Of a stretch of 64,000 nucleotides of DNA, positions 52,101-61,512 are shown piece by piece; within the stretch, counting starts at the first letter, position 1, and each line of letters starts with the position of its first letter. The position numbers and the translations under genes were made by a program. The notes under the pieces are model-generated. The model was not told where the DNA came from and ran no database searches. It was given only the letters and a program-made list of their open reading frames with translations. This DNA is from Brachionus rotundiformis (lineage: Eukaryota; Rotifera; Eurotatoria; Ploima; Brachionidae): the NCBI GenBank assembly GCA_016802295.1, contig JAESIW010000064.1, positions 1-64,000 on the forward strand. The letters are read 5' to 3'.

Positions 52101-53353
52101 TATTTAAATTTTAATATCAAGCTTTTATTTTTTAATAATTTACTTGTTTTTGAATCCATTTTGGGATTCAGTTTTCCCAGGTACTAAATTCTGAACAAGC
52201 TTAGGATTCTGTTTTCAATTTGAGATTTATGCGAACTTGATGGTCAAAAAATTCCTTATCCTATTGTTGTTTACGAAAAAGACTAAGAATTTCAATATTT
52301 TTCGTTCTGTATCAAGTGATTTACATCATCCAAATTTAACTTTTAAAAAAATATGTAAAATTTATAAATTAAATCGCTCATTACGAGATTTAATTTAAAT
52401 GATACAAATTCCTTATCAAATGCTTTATTTTGCAGAAAAACTTTTATATCTGTAGACAAGGATTTAATTTTTTCTTAAATTAATACTGTTATATCGGTAA
52501 TTTTTTTACCAAATTTGTAAATTTTTCAGCTTATTTATGATTATCGAAATAAGCTTCGTATTTTTGTTTATCTCTAAACTTATAAGCAAGTCAAACTGAA
52601 ACCGACTATCTATGAACTTAGACTATTTTGAAAAAGTTTAATAGAAACATTTTTAGAAACAACAGCAAAGTAAAATTTTTGATCAAATTTCAAGCGCTCA
52701 ATCTTGCTCAAACATTTTTAGATGCGTATTTAAATTTTATCGCAGATTTTTTATTCTTTTAACATTTCAAAGCTTTATTTTTAAACTTTTGAAAAAGGAT
52801 TGTAATTTCTAAAAATGCAATGAAATTTAATTGCGTAACTAAAAATGTTTGAGCAAAATTGAGCGCTTGAAATTTGATCAAAAATTTTACTTTGCTGAAA
52901 CAACAAGGTTTGATTTAATAAATAATAATATATGTAGTCAAAAATCAGATCTTGTTCAAGCCTTTTTCCTTGGTGATAAACTCTTAAAAATTTTTTGCAC
53001 TAATTTTAAGTTTTCCCTTTAAAATGATGCCAAAAAAATTAAATCCAATTTAAAAAGAGATAATTTGGACATTTAGACCTGAAAGTCTCTGTCTGTATTT
53101 AGGCTATCTGTTTTTAATTTTAACTAATATTCTTAATCAATCTATATTTCTCATTTGTAAACAAAATGTTAATTCGATAATTAAAAATTACTTTTTATTT
53201 ACCTATAACGATAGAAGTGATTCCTATAACAGCAACAAAAATTAAAATTATGACTGAAATAATTAAATTTCGTTGTATTTTAGATTTCCCTCCGGAATCC
53301 TCGTTGATAGGGTCAGGCTGAACAATTGTATTTGAAGCGTTGCCAGAAAACAT
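46165..53353 (-). CDS. Type II transmembrane trypsin-like serine protease (6 exons)
   Basis: Membrane-anchored extracellular S1 protease. Exons in coding order: 53203-53353, 48556-48696, 47939-48312, 46460-46745, 46271-46415, 46165-46219; all six junctions are GT-AG and phase-matched, giving 383 aa. Residues 1-29 are cytosolic and 30-56 form a signal anchor split by the first intron. A stem ends in CAKGFVEPHCEECGL. The activation site is K109/I110VGG. The catalytic triad is His165 (LTAAHC), Asp234 (LNDIAIL) and Ser331 (GDSGGP). Asp325, six residues before the serine, predicts cleavage after Lys/Arg. The end, YPGIYTKISFYLDWIRTLMK, is typical. The zymogen cysteine (CGL) would tether light and heavy chains. 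The first intron is about 4.5 kb and holds a LINE and two small elements. Exon 1 is the least certain join; exons 3-6 are secure. Confidence 0.86.
47291..47480 (+). pseudogene. Decayed LINE fragment in a protease intron
   Basis: A plus-strand frame reads TGLLRILNTTVVRPHLEFPI, resembling the thumb-region 'lyk.lVRPhLEYa' block of LINE reverse transcriptases; downstream frames are broken. It lies in the intron 46746-47938, antisense to the protease. Confidence 0.4.
48697..49440. other. Protease intron 1, distal part
   Basis: AT-rich; the 101-codon open frame at 48822-49127 is K/F/L-rich, lacks an ATG and has no family resemblance. Confidence 0.45.
49450..51078 (+). mobile_element. 5'-truncated, inactivated LINE (CR1/jockey-like)
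   Basis: It holds the linker after a missing endonuclease (WIIYEVNRAIKMK near 49487), an RT N-terminal part (49766-49978: PIYKKGSKLEPVNYRPVSLT) and RT core (49969-50211: SGVPQRSVLGPLLFVLYIND). It continues with the C-terminal region to 50944 and a (CTA)n tail at about 51055-51076. The frame jumps from NNLLSGCQ straight to VGEIMVRWFEDF, so the segment with the first catalytic Asp (motif A, '..DFsKAFD') is deleted. The catalytic YADD box reads YASD. Several stops and frameshifts occur. It sits within the first intron of the protease gene, in the opposite orientation. Confidence 0.88.
51456..52047. mobile_element. 588-bp TA-flanked inverted-repeat element
   Basis: The body 51458-52045 starts CAGTGGTGCTTTGACACTAG and ends in the near complement (inverse: CAGTGGTGATTAGACACTAG). 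A second matched block, TTTACGTAAAATTACGT, follows just inside each end. TA dinucleotides flank both sides (51456-51457 and 52046-52047). No ORF. TA duplication and CAGTGG termini fit a Tc1/mariner-type non-autonomous element. Confidence 0.8.
52657..52903. mobile_element. 235-bp element with ~60-bp inverted repeats
   Basis: The body 52663-52897 has near-identical inverted arms of 60 bp or more (CAGCAAAGTAAAATTTTTGA ... CAAGCGCTCAAT). It is flanked by AAACAA at 52657-52662 and 52898-52903, a possible 6-bp target-site duplication. No coding capacity. Confidence 0.72.
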
Positions 53354-54936
53354 TACAAATTGTTAACATTCCTATTAAATAATTGAATAATCTTGTTTAT
53401 TTTTTAAATAAATTAAAATACAATAAAATGTTACCTTTTAAAATAAAAAAATATATTTTACCAAAATTTATACTAAAAGTATGAACAATCTAATAAGACT
53501 AAGGTTGTTTTCATTGACTGATGCTAGTAAATTATGTAACTTTATATTGTGATGTTTTTTTTTAATTATTTAAAATCACTCAAACAATTGCTCAGCATTA
53601 AAAAAGAGAAGATAACTTGAAAAAAAGATTATATTGATTTAGACAATATGTAACATTCAATTTTTGAACAAAAAAATCAAAAGTTATTATATTTGAACTA
53701 AGTATTTGGAGTTTTTAGTACTTTTTTTTTACTTTCATTATATCACAAAAAAAGATTAATTTAAAAGAAATATTTTTTCGATTCAAAATTTTTAATCTAA
53801 AAAAAATAGTCCTCGATTTAATCAAAATACTAAAATATTCCAAAATTAATAAAAAAATAAAATTCTTAAATAATAATAATCAAATAAATTATTAATTATT
53901 AGCAAGTGTAAAAAAAGTATTTTAAAGGTTTTTTTGGTAAGTTAAGCTTTGTTGTTTTCTTTATTGCATAAACTCCAAAAGGTTTGGCTGATTCTTAACC
54001 ATTTCTTCCCCTCCTAGTGTTTGGTCAGTTTTATTGAATAAGATTTTTTGAATTTGTTCAAGATATCGATTTGAATAATAAAAGTATCTTTATTTTTTGT
54101 TACTTGAACTGATTCATTTAACCCTCAGATGAAATGAAATAGATTTATATTTATAATTTTTGTTTTTTTTTATTTTTTTAATTAAAATATTTAACTAAAC
54201 AAATTTGGTTTATGTAAACATAGTTTGTGGATAAAAATAAAAATAAGTTTTACATATCTATATAAAACTTCATTCAAAAGTAAAAATAATAAAGATTGTA
54301 GACTAAAGTCGCTACAATAACATTGATACTTAATATTAATTTGATTAAAAAGAGAATATAAACAACTTTAAAAGTTAATTTTGAGGATCATAGATCATTG
54401 TAGAACAGGTCTTGATTTTTAAGAATAAGTCAAATTATGTGAAACTTTGTGTGAAAATTTGGATCTATCTCATATCGAGAAATTGAAAATCTTTCATTAA
54501 AATCTTAGAGTATAAATTTTTAAATTTTGTTTTTTTATTTTGTTCATGAAAACTAATAATTTATCATGTTTGATATAAAATTTTTATCTAATAATTTATT
54601 CAGAAAACTCTGTAATTAAATATTTTGCCTAAAAATTAAATAAAATATTTAAAACAATAATTAGCATAGAAGTTAAAAAAAAAGAGATAATTTTCTAAAG
54701 TTCATAATTGTTTTAAAAAAGTATTTAAAATTCGATTTAAATTTTTAAATAAGTAACTAAATTTGTGCTGATTTATTTTATTACTTTTAATAAATTAATT
54801 TGCCTTGGTCGATTCTTAAAATCAATTTTGAAAGAGTGAAATAAAATCATATGATGATTAATTGACTTAGGTAATAAATAAAAAAAGATAAAATTTAATT
54901 AAATAAATATTTATTTAAATCTACATTCATGATATT
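53354..54936. other. Intergenic between protease and ubiquitin-like gene
   Basis: AT-rich, no gene or repeat recognised. It contains the promoter side of the protease gene. Confidence 0.45.
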
Positions 54937-55173
54937 CTAATCACGCTTAACAAAAAGTCTGATCATTAAATACATAATAGCATTGTCTTTAATTTTATAT
55001 TCAAATAATGTTTTGTTATCATCTTCAAGCGGCTTTTTCATATAGACAAGACGTTGATAGTCTATGTCAATGTTTTCAGTCTTTTGTATCATACTTTTTA
55101 CATCGAATATTGTATTCTTTTGATCGACCTCTAATTCTATAGGCTTGCTGAATAGCTTCACAGTTATCCTCAT
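54937..55173 (-). CDS. Stand-alone ubiquitin-like protein without di-glycine
   Basis: A 78-aa ubiquitin-fold protein. MRITVKLFSKPIELEVDQ aligns with the first two strands of ubiquitin, NTIFDVKSMIQKTENIDIDY with the helix, QRLVYMKKPLEDDNKTL with the QRLIFAGKQLEDGRTL segment, and the end MYLMIRL with LHLVLRL. Instead of RGG, the protein ends FVKRD, so it cannot be conjugated or processed like ubiquitin unless the real gene is longer. The ATG at 55173 aligns with ubiquitin Met1; the frame is open four codons further but without ATG. It could be an isolated domain, a diverged NEDD8/ubiquitin paralogue or a pseudogene; the frame is intact. Confidence 0.8.
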   Translation of the reverse strand: MRITVKLFSKPIELEVDQKNTIFDVKSMIQKTENIDIDYQRLVYMKKPLEDDNKTLFEYKIKDNAIMYLMIRLFVKRD

Positions 55174-55604
55174 TTTTAAGAACAAAGTTTAAAATCTAAA
55201 AAAATTAATTTTTTTTTAATTTTAAAAAATAAATTGTTACCTTGACAAAATAAATTCTAATTGTAATTAAAAAGTTACTTAAGACTTAATTCAAATAACA
55301 GATCTATCAAGCTGTTTTTTTTCTAAATATTTAACTTAAATATTTAAAATGCTGTTTTTTAAAATAGATACAATGTTAACTTTGGAAATTTGATAAGATT
55401 AGCCTTAGCCTTTCACTTTTTCTTATCATGGAAAATATGTCGAATTAGCTCTTAAATCATAAATCAAATAATTTTTAACATTTTTATCAAGTTATAGTCG
55501 TAATTTTAACTCGAGCAGAATTACCTAAATTTTTAATTAAAATTAGTTGTTTTTTTTTTCCAAACATCTTTATTAAGTTAATTTAATTAAAACTAATTTG
55601 ATTA
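55174..55604. other. Spacer between ubiquitin-like and LRR genes
   Basis: AT-rich, both flanking genes on the minus strand; nothing recognised. Confidence 0.4.
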
Positions 55605-57221
55605 CTAGCACTCGAATTGTTCACTTAAATTACAATCTAAATCAAAAGCTAGTCTGTCTTGTTGGTTGAAAATGGCTTGTTCACATTTGGTTAAATCTAT
55701 TTTGCACGATTTGCCAAAATTGATTCCTTCCTTGCTAAAATAGTCTAATGAATAACAATTACAAATTTTGTTCCTAGTAAAGTCATATAAAAATTTAGAA
55801 TTAACATCCCGGAATAAATCAATTGTGGCATTCTTCAACTGGCTTAGAAGACAAACACTTGATTTTGGCATGTTAAAATGAGTTATCTGTAAATAGTCTA
55901 CAATTTTCTCTCTATTTTTTGAGCAAAATGCTTTTGTACCAAAGTTTAGGACAAGTTCTGGTGAAAATATCATTGAAAGTGACATTTTAGTGAGAGGTTT
56001 TTTGCGTTCAAATGAGTAATCAGGCACATTAAAGATGCTGACTTGCTGACCAGATATGTCAAGTATCTCCAAATTGCTCATGTTAGAAATAGATGGCATT
56101 GAGTCCAAATAGTTGGTATGAAGATAGAGTTTTTTCAATGTTTTTAAGGAATCTGTAAGCATCGGGTCCAGGTAATTAATTTGATTATTAGACAAAATTA
56201 ATGAGGTCAAGCTTGGATTGTGATGAAAAGAGTCTATATCAATTTGGTAGATAAGATTATTCTCAAGGTTTAGCTCGGTGAGACTGGGCATTTTTTTGAA
56301 GTAATCGCGGTAAACAAACTTCAGCATGTTATTGGATAGATCCAATTTTCTAAGTTTTTTGAACACATTGGATCCAGTGATGAGGTCTTGGATATTATTC
56401 TTGCTTAAATCAAGTATTTCCAACAGGTTGGTACATTTTTCTAATTCGGAAAGATAAAATAAAGGTCCCAATAAGTTAGAACTAAGATAAAGCTCAGCCA
56501 AATTATTCAGAGAATTTTTTTCCGAATTGGCAAAAAGAGAAAAAGACTTGAATTTGTTTTTGGACAGGTCCAAAACACGGAGTTGCTTGCTGCCTATTTT
56601 AAGCCATCCAGATAAATCATTCAAGTTGAAATTTTCGATAGCCAAGAAGGTCAAATTTTTAAAATGTTGAATTGAGTTTTGGACTTTTCTGGCTGCATCT
56701 TCGGTGAATCCATTACCATAAAAAACAAGTCTGTTCAGTTTGTCGAATAGAGGAGCAAACGAATCTTTATCTATTTCCGAAAAATCGTTATCATAAAATT
56801 CTAAGGAAGATAGTGAAGAAATATCAGCAAAAGAGTCGAAGAAAATACTATCAAAACTATTATCAATAAAGATCAAATTCTTAATGTTAAGTTGATGAAA
56901 AATTTTTGGAGGAATAGAATATATATTATGGTTCATTAGAAGAAAGTCACTTATTTCAGTATTTGCTTGTTCTTTTCTCAGAGGAAACATTACTTTTAGT
57001 TGCTGATAAATTTCACCATCACATGTTATTGAAGATGCTTGTTTTGATTTAGATGAACAATCGCAGCCTTGGAAAAAACATCTATTGGAGTCTAGAGAAA
57101 GCTTGCTCAAGCCTAGATCCTGGTCAGTTTCGCTTTCAGAGTTGATAAATTTGCTTTGAGCAATAGCCGATTTGGTAATATTGGTAATAAACAAAATCAA
57201 GAAAGTGGTAATTAGCTTCAT
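55605..57221 (-). CDS. Secreted leucine-rich-repeat protein
   Basis: 538 aa from an intronless frame. The N-terminus (MKLITTFLILFITNITKSAIA) is a signal peptide. A cysteine cap follows (CFFQGCDCSS...ITC, about residues 48-69), then about 11-13 leucine-rich repeats between residues ~90 and ~400 (e.g. LRKLDLSNNMLKFV, LTELNLENNLIYQI, LTSLILSNNQINYL). The C-terminal part has further cysteines (ICNC, SCKIDLTKC, DCNLSEQFEC) resembling an LRRCT cap. No TM segment or GPI-like hydrophobic tail is seen, so it is probably extracellular. Ligand and function are unknown; LRR ectodomains usually bind proteins in adhesion or innate recognition. Confidence 0.88.
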   Translation of the reverse strand: MKLITTFLILFITNITKSAIAQSKFINSESETDQDLGLSKLSLDSNRCFFQGCDCSSKSKQASSITCDGEIYQQLKVMFPLRKEQANTEISDFLLMNHNIYSIPPKIFHQLNIKNLIFIDNSFDSIFFDSFADISSLSSLEFYDNDFSEIDKDSFAPLFDKLNRLVFYGNGFTEDAARKVQNSIQHFKNLTFLAIENFNLNDLSGWLKIGSKQLRVLDLSKNKFKSFSLFANSEKNSLNNLAELYLSSNLLGPLFYLSELEKCTNLLEILDLSKNNIQDLITGSNVFKKLRKLDLSNNMLKFVYRDYFKKMPSLTELNLENNLIYQIDIDSFHHNPSLTSLILSNNQINYLDPMLTDSLKTLKKLYLHTNYLDSMPSISNMSNLEILDISGQQVSIFNVPDYSFERKKPLTKMSLSMIFSPELVLNFGTKAFCSKNREKIVDYLQITHFNMPKSSVCLLSQLKNATIDLFRDVNSKFLYDFTRNKICNCYSLDYFSKEGINFGKSCKIDLTKCEQAIFNQQDRLAFDLDCNLSEQFEC

Positions 57222-57719
57222 TTTGAACTAGAATTTTTTTTCTAAGATTTAAGAATTAAAGAATAAAATTTTTCTAATTTTATTGATTTTAATTTTAAAT
57301 AATTACTAGGTAACAAATTTTATATTTTTAATAATTTGTATATTAAGGCATTTGCTTAATTTCTTCATTTATTTTTAGGCTAAAAAACTAATATAACTCA
57401 TCAAATAATTAAATTTGAATTTATTATCCTTTGAATTTAAAAATTATTAAATGTTATCAAATTAATATTTAAATAATTAATTTTAGTCTCATGGACAAAT
57501 TAAAGTATATATATAAAGTAAAAAAATAAAATAAAAGAGTACAATACTTAAACTTAAATGTATATTTTACAATTGAATAATTATTAAGTTAAGAAATTTA
57601 GCTCGATAGGCTTTTACTATACGGAAAGAGTTAGTAGAAATATATACAAGAAATACACAATTATTTATAAAAATCTATCTTTAAGAGATCATTTAATAAA
57701 TCATAAAATTTAAAGTAAG
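57222..57719. other. Spacer upstream of LRR gene
   Basis: AT-rich; would hold the LRR gene promoter (minus strand). Nothing else recognised. Confidence 0.4.
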
Positions 57720-58406
57720 CTAAGTTTTGATTTTGATTCTGGTCACAATAAATTTAATTGAATCAACTAGACCATGATTTTCTTCGATAAATAAATGATC
57801 GATTATTGCTAGAGAAGTCTTCAAACTATAGTCCAATACATCAATATGAAGATTTTTCTCCACATTATTTAGTTGTTTACAAAAGGAGGTATTTTTCTGA
57901 TCAAACTTTTTATAATTATTGCGAAGGAAAGTCAAGATATTCCAGCAAACTGAGCTATTTTTTAATTGCTTTAAGAAGAATATCTTGTGTCTCATGTAAA
58001 GTTGTTCAACCATCTCTAAATGCAAGGTTTCTAACAGAGGTCTAATTCTTGAAAACTTCTTAATTCCCAGTGCTCTTTTAATTAATAAATTTTGTCTTAG
58101 TTCATTTAGTTTATTTTCACTAATAAAGACCAAATCTAGATAAAATCAAAAAATTGATTGGGAAAACTGCTTATAAAGACAAATGACTAAATTGGGACAT
58201 GCCGGATAGCTTTGAGAAAATTTTGAACATATGTCCGGGATTAATTGACAATGTCGAGGTGTAGTTGATTGTATTACAATATCATCACAATAACTTATAA
58301 TAGAAATATTCACCTCATTTATGGATGCACCAAGTTTTAGATCAGTACATTCGTTTAGTAGGTCATTTATAAAAAAGTTTTTGAAAATTAGAGTGAAATA
58401 ACTCAT
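57720..58406 (-). pseudogene. Degraded LINE reverse-transcriptase fragment (YCDD type)
   Basis: Two broken minus-strand frames. 58146-58406 reads FFINDLLNECTDLKLGASIN and SIISYCDDIVIQSTTPRHCQ: the 'INDL' and catalytic 'Y-x-DD' blocks of a non-LTR RT with Cys in the variable position. 57720-58133 continues as the C-terminal domain (KRALGIKKFSRIRPLLETLH, EQLYMRHKIFFLKQL). The N-terminal RT and endonuclease are absent. It is a separate lineage from the (CTA)n-tailed LINE. Confidence 0.72.
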
Positions 58407-58423
58407 TTATTTCACTCTAATTT
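58385..58423. repeat. Perfect 17-bp-stem hairpin
   Basis: AAATTAGAGTGAAATAA at 58385-58401 is followed after a 5-nt loop by its exact complement at 58407-58423. It abuts the 5' edge of the decayed RT. Confidence 0.8.
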
Positions 58424-60375
58424 AGATTAGATTTAGTACGACCATGGTAAAAAAAACCTATTTTTATTGAAAATCATTTTTAATTTTTACTTCATTGAAT
58501 AAAGTAAAAAGTTAAAAATTAATATATCCTATAAAGAATCTAAATCTAAATAAAACCCTTATAATATGAGGCTAGTATGTCGGAGCTTATCTATTATGCT
58601 TATTCAGGAACCAACAGTAAGCGATTACGATCAAGAATTCGAGAGATGAGTCTCTTATTTGTAGAAACTGAACTGAGGAACCCAAATTGCAAAGTTTATC
58701 ATGAAAAACCTCTTATTGAAACCGTTGATTGGACTAACGCGTTAAAATGGAACTCAAAACAAAACTAGATAATGAAAGCGTTCAACACTACTGAACAAGT
58801 GACTCATTAAAAGAATTAACAAAGCAGCAATGTAATGAGTTCGTAAAAAATTAAAAAATATATATTACGATTTAAAAGCATTCTGAACTCAATTACTATT
58901 TTAAAGAGAAAACCAGACGGCCCTTCCAAACATCCAAAAAAATTAGTTCATTTTTATTTGATTTTTTTTTATCTTACATTTTATAAAAATAATTGATAAT
59001 ACAAAATATTGTGAGGCTTAATAGATTGATAGAATCATCAATATATATCTAAATATATTGATGACTTAATCATTATAATATCGACATTCATTAAATATAT
59101 AGATAAAATAGCGGGAAATTCACTATCTTATCGTACATGTTAATTACCTCCCATTAAAATATTCCCTTTTTAATATAAAATTTAATTGATTAGAATTTGT
59201 TTTTAAATAAAAAAAAAATTTTATTTTTTAATTTTTTTTAATTCAAGTCTTCAGCTTCAAAGCTGTTTAAAACTTAGCATAAGCAAAGTTCGTTGGCAAT
59301 TTGTTCTAAATTTTCGTGACTGTCTAGGAAAATAAAATCTTGAGTTGAAAGTATCAATTGTGTAACTAAAAATAATTCTATTGAAAGATCGTAAATTTTT
59401 TGTTTGAGCATTCACCCATGCGTAGTTCGCTAGATTCATCTCTTATTGGCACTTTTTTCAACCCATTTATGTCTTTCACACAATATGGACGTCACGAGCT
59501 GAACACCACAAAAGCCATTATCTTGGAAGCATAAATGAATTATTATTCATCATTAAATTTAGTAAGAACACTAACCTTCGTTGTATTTAATGCTCAAAAA
59601 TTATCAATAAATATTTTAAACTATTTTTTAATTTTAAAATTTTGTTTGAAGATGCTCATTTATTTTTTGATTTTTTTTTAACACGGAATTAAAAAAATCA
59701 ATTTATTTTGTTTTAATCATAATGATTGTATAAAGACTTAATTTTATAGCTTAGAATAGATAAAAATCAAAGAATTTAATTTAAAAATTATGCTTAGGAA
59801 AGGAATAATTAAATTTAACTTGGATAAAATTTTGATACTTTTAAAAACCAATACTAAATAGAAAAATTTTAATTTTCTTTTATAACTAAGCTGGTTTTAA
59901 ATTTTATATTCAAATGCTATCAATCGCTATCCAAGTGAAATTTTAAGAAAATTAAAAATATTTTAATTTCGTAATAAAAAAGGCTTAATTAAACGAATTC
60001 GCAGATAATTTTTGATTCGATTTATCATTTTAAAATTAAAAAAAATATTTAAATTCATTTTTCGCATGAAAAGATCTTAAATAAAAATTTTGTAACAAAA
60101 CTTTTGTTTTTGTTTATAAATTTATTGCTTTAAAATATTGTTTTAAATAATTATTTATTAAAAAAGAATTCTTTTATTTAATTTAAATCAAAATTTTTGT
60201 GTTAAATACTCAATTTAAAAAAATCACTATGAATATTTTGGTTAAGTAAAAGAAATTGATACTAATTTTTTTCTCTAATTTATTTGTTACTTTTTATATA
60301 TTTTGCATCGAAATTTTTTTAAAAATAATTTAAAAAAATTAAAACTTATTAATTTTTTTCTAGTTGGCACATAAA
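58424..60375. other. Intergenic upstream of zinc-finger gene
   Basis: AT-rich. A 63-codon open frame at 58577-58768 and a minus-strand frame at 59257-59439 lie in slightly less AT-rich patches but match no family I know; they may be repeat remnants. A TTTTTTCTAG acceptor-like site just before 60364 suggests an upstream 5'-UTR exon of the zinc-finger gene. Confidence 0.4.
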
Positions 60376-61512
60376 ATGAATTTTAGTAATAAGCAATTCA
60401 AAAATCAAACAATTCCAACGCCGCCATCATATTTTAGAAATCTTGAGTTTCAACATGACCAAATTTTTAATCATCCAAAGCGACATCAAATGAGATATGC
60501 AAATCCATATCAAGAACAATTTTTTTTCGAAAGACCACCTTCCTCTTACCAATATCCACATAATTATTCTGGATCCAACATATTGTTAAAATGTGACGAA
60601 TGTCCTAAGTTGTTTTGTTCAGCCGAATATTTAGCTATTCACAAACAAACCAGACATCCAAAAAAAGAAATAGTCTATATTCAGGTACCACATTCTCCCG
60701 GCCAATTTAGTCTGTCGCATCCTAATGTGGTTGGTCCAAGTTATGCCGAAAAACGAGCCATTTCAGAGACTTATTGTGAAATATGCCAAAGAAATTTCTG
60801 CAACAAATACTTTCTGGTAAAGCATAAGCAAACAGTTCACGGTAAACAAGACGAAACTGTTGAAGAAACGAACAGTGTTGAGGAATTGCTTTCGACATCA
60901 GACCAAAGTTCTTCTTGTTCAAGCGTCAGCATGAAGAAGAACTGGATTTGCCATATTTGCAAGCAAAAATACTATTCATTCAAATACTTGGATAATCACA
61001 TGAAAAAAAAGCACCAAAACGAAAGAGCAATTGAGCAAACTGAAAAAAAAAATTTGGCTGAAATTAAGCCAGTGGTGAATATCAAAAGAAATGCTTTACT
61101 AAAATTAAGAAAGCGTTTATTGAAAAAATTAATCAAAATAGGGAATTTTAAAAAATTGCCTGCCAAGATGAGTTTATTTGCAATGATCAGATTGTCAAAT
61201 TTTATAAAAAGATCTTTTGGACCATTCTATAAGAGCAGAAAATGGAAAAAAAATTACTCTTCTCATTTATTAAAGAATACCAAGTCAAACCATGTTAAAT
61301 CTTATAGATTTAAACGTTACTTGACACAGACTTTTACCATAGATTTTGAAAATTCTAAAATACCAGATTCAGAGTTGAAAAATTTTAAATTTCCGAAAAA
61401 AATTCACATTCGAGTGAGAAAATTAAAAAAAGTACCAATTTTTGCCAATATTGTTTTAAAACCGGCTGGAAAAAACTCTCCAAGTTATTTTATTAAAAGT
61501 TTAAGAAAATAG
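60376..61512 (+). CDS. C2H2 zinc-finger protein (three fingers)
   Basis: Likely nuclear DNA- or RNA-binding protein, 378 aa from the ATG at 60376. The frame is open from 60364, directly after a TTTTTTCTAG acceptor-like site, so a spliced 5' leader is likely. Fingers: C73-C76/H89-H94 (KCDECPKLFCSAEYLAIHKQ), C134-C137/H150-H155 (YCEICQRNFCNKYFLVKHKQ), C192-C195/H208-H213 (ICHICKQKYYSFKYLDNHMK). The fingers are separated by long linkers, not the TGEKP type, so a tandem DNA-reading array is unlikely. The N-terminal 70 residues are Q/N/P/Y-rich; the C-terminal 160 are strongly basic (K/R-rich). No orthologue recognised. Confidence 0.85.
   Translation: MNFSNKQFKNQTIPTPPSYFRNLEFQHDQIFNHPKRHQMRYANPYQEQFFFERPPSSYQYPHNYSGSNILLKCDECPKLFCSAEYLAIHKQTRHPKKEIVYIQVPHSPGQFSLSHPNVVGPSYAEKRAISETYCEICQRNFCNKYFLVKHKQTVHGKQDETVEETNSVEELLSTSDQSSSCSSVSMKKNWICHICKQKYYSFKYLDNHMKKKHQNERAIEQTEKKNLAEIKPVVNIKRNALLKLRKRLLKKLIKIGNFKKLPAKMSLFAMIRLSNFIKRSFGPFYKSRKWKKNYSSHLLKNTKSNHVKSYRFKRYLTQTFTIDFENSKIPDSELKNFKFPKKIHIRVRKLKKVPIFANIVLKPAGKNSPSYFIKSLRK

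Noticed and set aside
58577..58768. 63-codon plus-strand frame (MSELIYYAYSGTNSK...)
   Set aside because: Less AT-rich than its surroundings, but no family, intron or neighbour supports a gene; possibly repeat debris.
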